Origin: Chloroflexota bacterium
GTDB taxonomy: Bacteria; Chloroflexota; Dehalococcoidia; SM23-28-2; RBG-16-64-32
Direction: 5' to 3'
DNA length: 8,086 nt
Assembly: GCA_022564695.1 (NCBI GenBank)
Contig: JADFKX010000091.1
Coordinates: 1 to 8,086, forward strand
Part shown: piece after piece, positions 6,764 to 8,086 of the stretch
Layout: each line of letters starts with the position of its first letter
Numbering within the stretch: the stretch's first letter is position 1
Notes under the pieces: generated by a model
What the model was told of the DNA's origin: nothing
Databases searched by the model: none
What the model saw: the letters and a program-made list of their open reading frames with translations, nothing else
Program-made: the position numbers and the translations under genes

Positions 6764-6779
6764 GCGAACGGCCCTCGCC
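6752..6779 (-). promoter_or_regulatory. 10-bp hairpin holding the first Shine-Dalgarno and ATG of the acyl-CoA synthetase gene
   Basis: GGCGAGGGCC and GGCCCTCGCC are perfect complements around an 8-nt loop. On the minus-strand transcript the 5' arm contains GAGGG. The ATG (6763-6761) spans the end of the loop and the first base of the 3' arm, so the hairpin would hide this ribosome binding site. Immediately downstream GAGGAG (6745-6740) stands free, six bases before an in-frame TTG (6733-6731). Confidence 0.6.
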
Positions 6780-6810
6780 CAACATTCACGTGCGCGTTAA
6801 CTTCGAGTCG

Positions 6811-6840
6811 ATTCTAGCAGGCGCGGGAAACGGCGGTCAA
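6811..6840 (-). promoter_or_regulatory. Sigma-70-type promoter for the acyl-CoA synthetase gene
   Basis: On the minus strand TTGACC (6840-6835) and TAGAAT (6816-6811) are separated by 18 bp. Each has one mismatch to consensus. Transcription would start near 6804, giving a leader of about 40 nt to the ATG at 6763, with the 6752-6779 hairpin at its end. Confidence 0.75.
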
Positions 6841-6841
6841 C

Positions 6842-6857
6842 CATACGTTAACGTGTG
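6842..6857. promoter_or_regulatory. 16-bp palindrome between the divergent promoters, candidate operator
   Basis: CATACGTTAACGTGTG is symmetric except for one T/G position, with a perfect ACGTTAACGT core. It lies one base from the minus-strand -35 box and 19 bp from the plus-strand -35 box. Its GTTAACGYGY half (6847-6856) recurs inverted at 6801-6792, near the minus-strand transcription start. This is suggestive of a regulator acting on both genes, but it is inferred from position only. Confidence 0.45.
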
Positions 6858-6876
6858 CAGCTAAGTGACATAAAGC

Positions 6877-6905
6877 TTGACAGGTTCCACGAAAGGTGCT
6901 AGAAG
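6877..6905 (+). promoter_or_regulatory. Sigma-70-type promoter for the secreted repeat protein
   Basis: A perfect -35 TTGACA (6877-6882) and TAGAAG (6900-6905, four of six consensus bases) are separated by 17 bp. Transcription would start near 6912, about 30 nt before the ATG at 6943. Confidence 0.7.
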
Positions 6906-6930
6906 GTGTGCATCCGGCGTACGACTGCAA

Positions 6931-6936
6931 GAGGGG
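6931..6936 (+). promoter_or_regulatory. Ribosome binding site fixing the start at 6943
   Basis: GAGGGG lies six bases before the ATG at 6943. It supports that start over the downstream in-frame ATG at residue 21, which would remove the basic residues before the hydrophobic segment. Confidence 0.7.
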
Positions 6937-6942
6937 TGCGAT

Positions 6943-8086
6943 ATGACTACCGCAAAACGGCTGGTATCATCGCTTCGCCGCGTAGCCGTACCGCTGGGCG
7001 TTATGGGCCTCGTTCTCATCGTTCTGACCGTGGCCTCGGATTTACCCCCGGACGCGCGGGCTGATTTCAACGTGGCCGACCCCGGGGCATGTGGTTTCAA
7101 TCCCCTGACTTCGTCATCGCTCTCCGATGCGACGGCCGGTGCCAACTCTGACATCATGACTACCTTTGATCTCCTCGCTCCCGATTGCTACTACGATACT
7201 CTCGTATCATTTATCCCGCCCAAATTCGGAGTAGCCGCCGACGCGGACGTCGCCGATGGGGCCATCGTGGCGGAGCTCCGCGCGAAGGTCACCCTGGGCC
7301 TCATCGGCAACGCCTGCAACAATAGCCTTAACGTTAAGTTCGTAATGATGGACGCCACAACCGACACGTCGAACGTGATGGCGGACGCCTTCAAGGACAT
7401 CAACAGCGACAACATCCCCGACATGATGGAGGACAGGGACGACGATGGCCTGCCCGACGCCGTCACCAGCTACCCTGACTTTCTGACCCGCATCTTTCCC
7501 GGCGCAACCCCGCGGGCCCGGCTGCATGGCCAGATGTCGGTGAGCGGCGTTGTGACGTCCCTTAGCATGCTGATCTTCGAGCCGGGTACTGTCCTGAATA
7601 CCCCGGCTCGGACGATTACCCCTGACCCCAGCCTTGGCTACCCCTCCGTCTTCATCCTCCAGACAATGGGCGACCCAGACGCGATTTCGAGGGCCAGCCC
7701 CATTACCGACTTCTGCGCCCCCCTGGAAACGGATGTCACCTCGTTCGGGATCACAAGAGACAACCTGTGCACCGACGACGGGCCTACACCACCCGTGTGT
7801 TCGCCCATCGGTGACTTTATCGAGGGTGTACCCGGCCCCGGCGGCACCGCGCCGGACGAATCCGGCGTCGTCTATCGCACCAATCCCATCGTGGCGGGCA
7901 CCTACACTCCCACCTGGTTCGCCGTGAGCCAGCGGGACGCCGACGGCGACGGCTACGAGAACTCGCTCGATCCCTGCCCCTTCGATGCGGATCCGAGTTG
8001 GGACCCCAGGGTTGGTAGCTTCGGGACGCCACAGACGGGGGACAGCGACGGCGACCGCATCCCCGACGGTTGTGACCAGAGCCCCA
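6943..8086 (+). CDS. Secreted or anchored protein with thrombospondin type-3-like Ca-binding repeats, 3' end outside the window
   Basis: The frame is open from the ATG at 6943 to the window edge, giving 381 residues without a stop. A basic N-terminus (Lys5, Arg6, Arg12, Arg13) precedes a hydrophobic stretch (14-31). ARA at 38-40 offers a signal-peptidase-like site before Asp41, so the protein is probably exported. Acidic repeats resembling thrombospondin type-3 calcium loops occur at 152-160 (DINSDNIPD), 164-172 (DRDDDGLPD), 332-346 (DADGDGYENSLDPCP) and 367-378 (DSDGDRIPDGCD). Eight cysteines (50, 82, 125, 258, 276, 286, 345, 377) suggest disulfides outside the cytoplasm. The segments at 41-150 and 180-330 do not resemble a family I know; they may form beta-rich modules. 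It is transcribed divergently from the acyl-CoA synthetase gene with its own promoter. The repeat assignment is from motif; function is unknown. It may be a surface adhesin or scaffold protein, but nothing here decides that. Confidence 0.85.
   Translation, partial: MTTAKRLVSSLRRVAVPLGVMGLVLIVLTVASDLPPDARADFNVADPGACGFNPLTSSSLSDATAGANSDIMTTFDLLAPDCYYDTLVSFIPPKFGVAADADVADGAIVAELRAKVTLGLIGNACNNSLNVKFVMMDATTDTSNVMADAFKDINSDNIPDMMEDRDDDGLPDAVTSYPDFLTRIFPGATPRARLHGQMSVSGVVTSLSMLIFEPGTVLNTPARTITPDPSLGYPSVFILQTMGDPDAISRASPITDFCAPLETDVTSFGITRDNLCTDDGPTPPVCSPIGDFIEGVPGPGGTAPDESGVVYRTNPIVAGTYTPTWFAVSQRDADGDGYENSLDPCPFDADPSWDPRVGSFGTPQTGDSDGDRIPDGCDQSP

Noticed and set aside
7327..7338. Perfect palindrome CTTAACGTTAAG inside the secreted protein gene
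   Set aside because: It lies mid-gene and simply encodes Leu-Asn-Val-Lys. There is no promoter nearby, so chance is the simplest reading.
1..8086. CRISPR array, tRNA, rRNA or insertion sequence
   Set aside because: No regularly spaced repeats, no tRNA or rRNA-like stretch, and no transposase motif were seen. The only dispersed repeat is the CCCTTCGACAAGCTCAGG unit.

Overview
The window is GC-rich bacterial DNA holding five genes, two of them cut by the window edges. Three features suggest a free-living bacterium, perhaps Chloroflexota (Dehalococcoidia/SAR202-like): an alpha/beta-hydrolase fused to a class III cyclase, an NDP-forming acyl-CoA synthetase, and copies of the CCCTTCGACAAGCTCAGG palindromic repeat. 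That assignment is inference from gene content. No rRNA or other taxonomic marker is present.

Left block, plus strand, 2-5188: the C-terminal two thirds of mutS, then a gene for a hydrolase-like/adenylate cyclase fusion, then complete mutL. MutS and MutL are the mismatch-recognition ATPase and its matchmaker. This MutL carries the metal-binding endonuclease motifs, which indicates MutH-independent nicking. The cyclase gene between them is a separate signalling unit. Its cyclase active site is complete, but all three expected catalytic positions of its hydrolase domain are replaced, so that domain is more likely a sensor than an enzyme. The 170-bp gap before mutL holds two overlapping palindromes, an extended -10 promoter and two tandem copies of a palindromic repeat. 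A third copy of that repeat lies in frame inside the mutL ATPase domain.

Middle block, minus strand, 6763-5185: an acyl-CoA synthetase alpha-type subunit convergent with mutL. The two stop codons share one CTAG. One extra base near 5335 throws the last 49 codons out of frame; the conserved C-terminus is readable in the next frame. Its 5' end is rich in hairpins, and the start codon is uncertain.

Right block: a 179-bp divergent intergenic region (6764-6942) contains one promoter per direction, with a 16-bp palindrome between the two -35 boxes. The plus-strand promoter drives a secreted or membrane-anchored protein (from 6943, running off the window) that has thrombospondin type-3-like calcium-binding repeats and eight cysteines. 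Its function is not recognisable.
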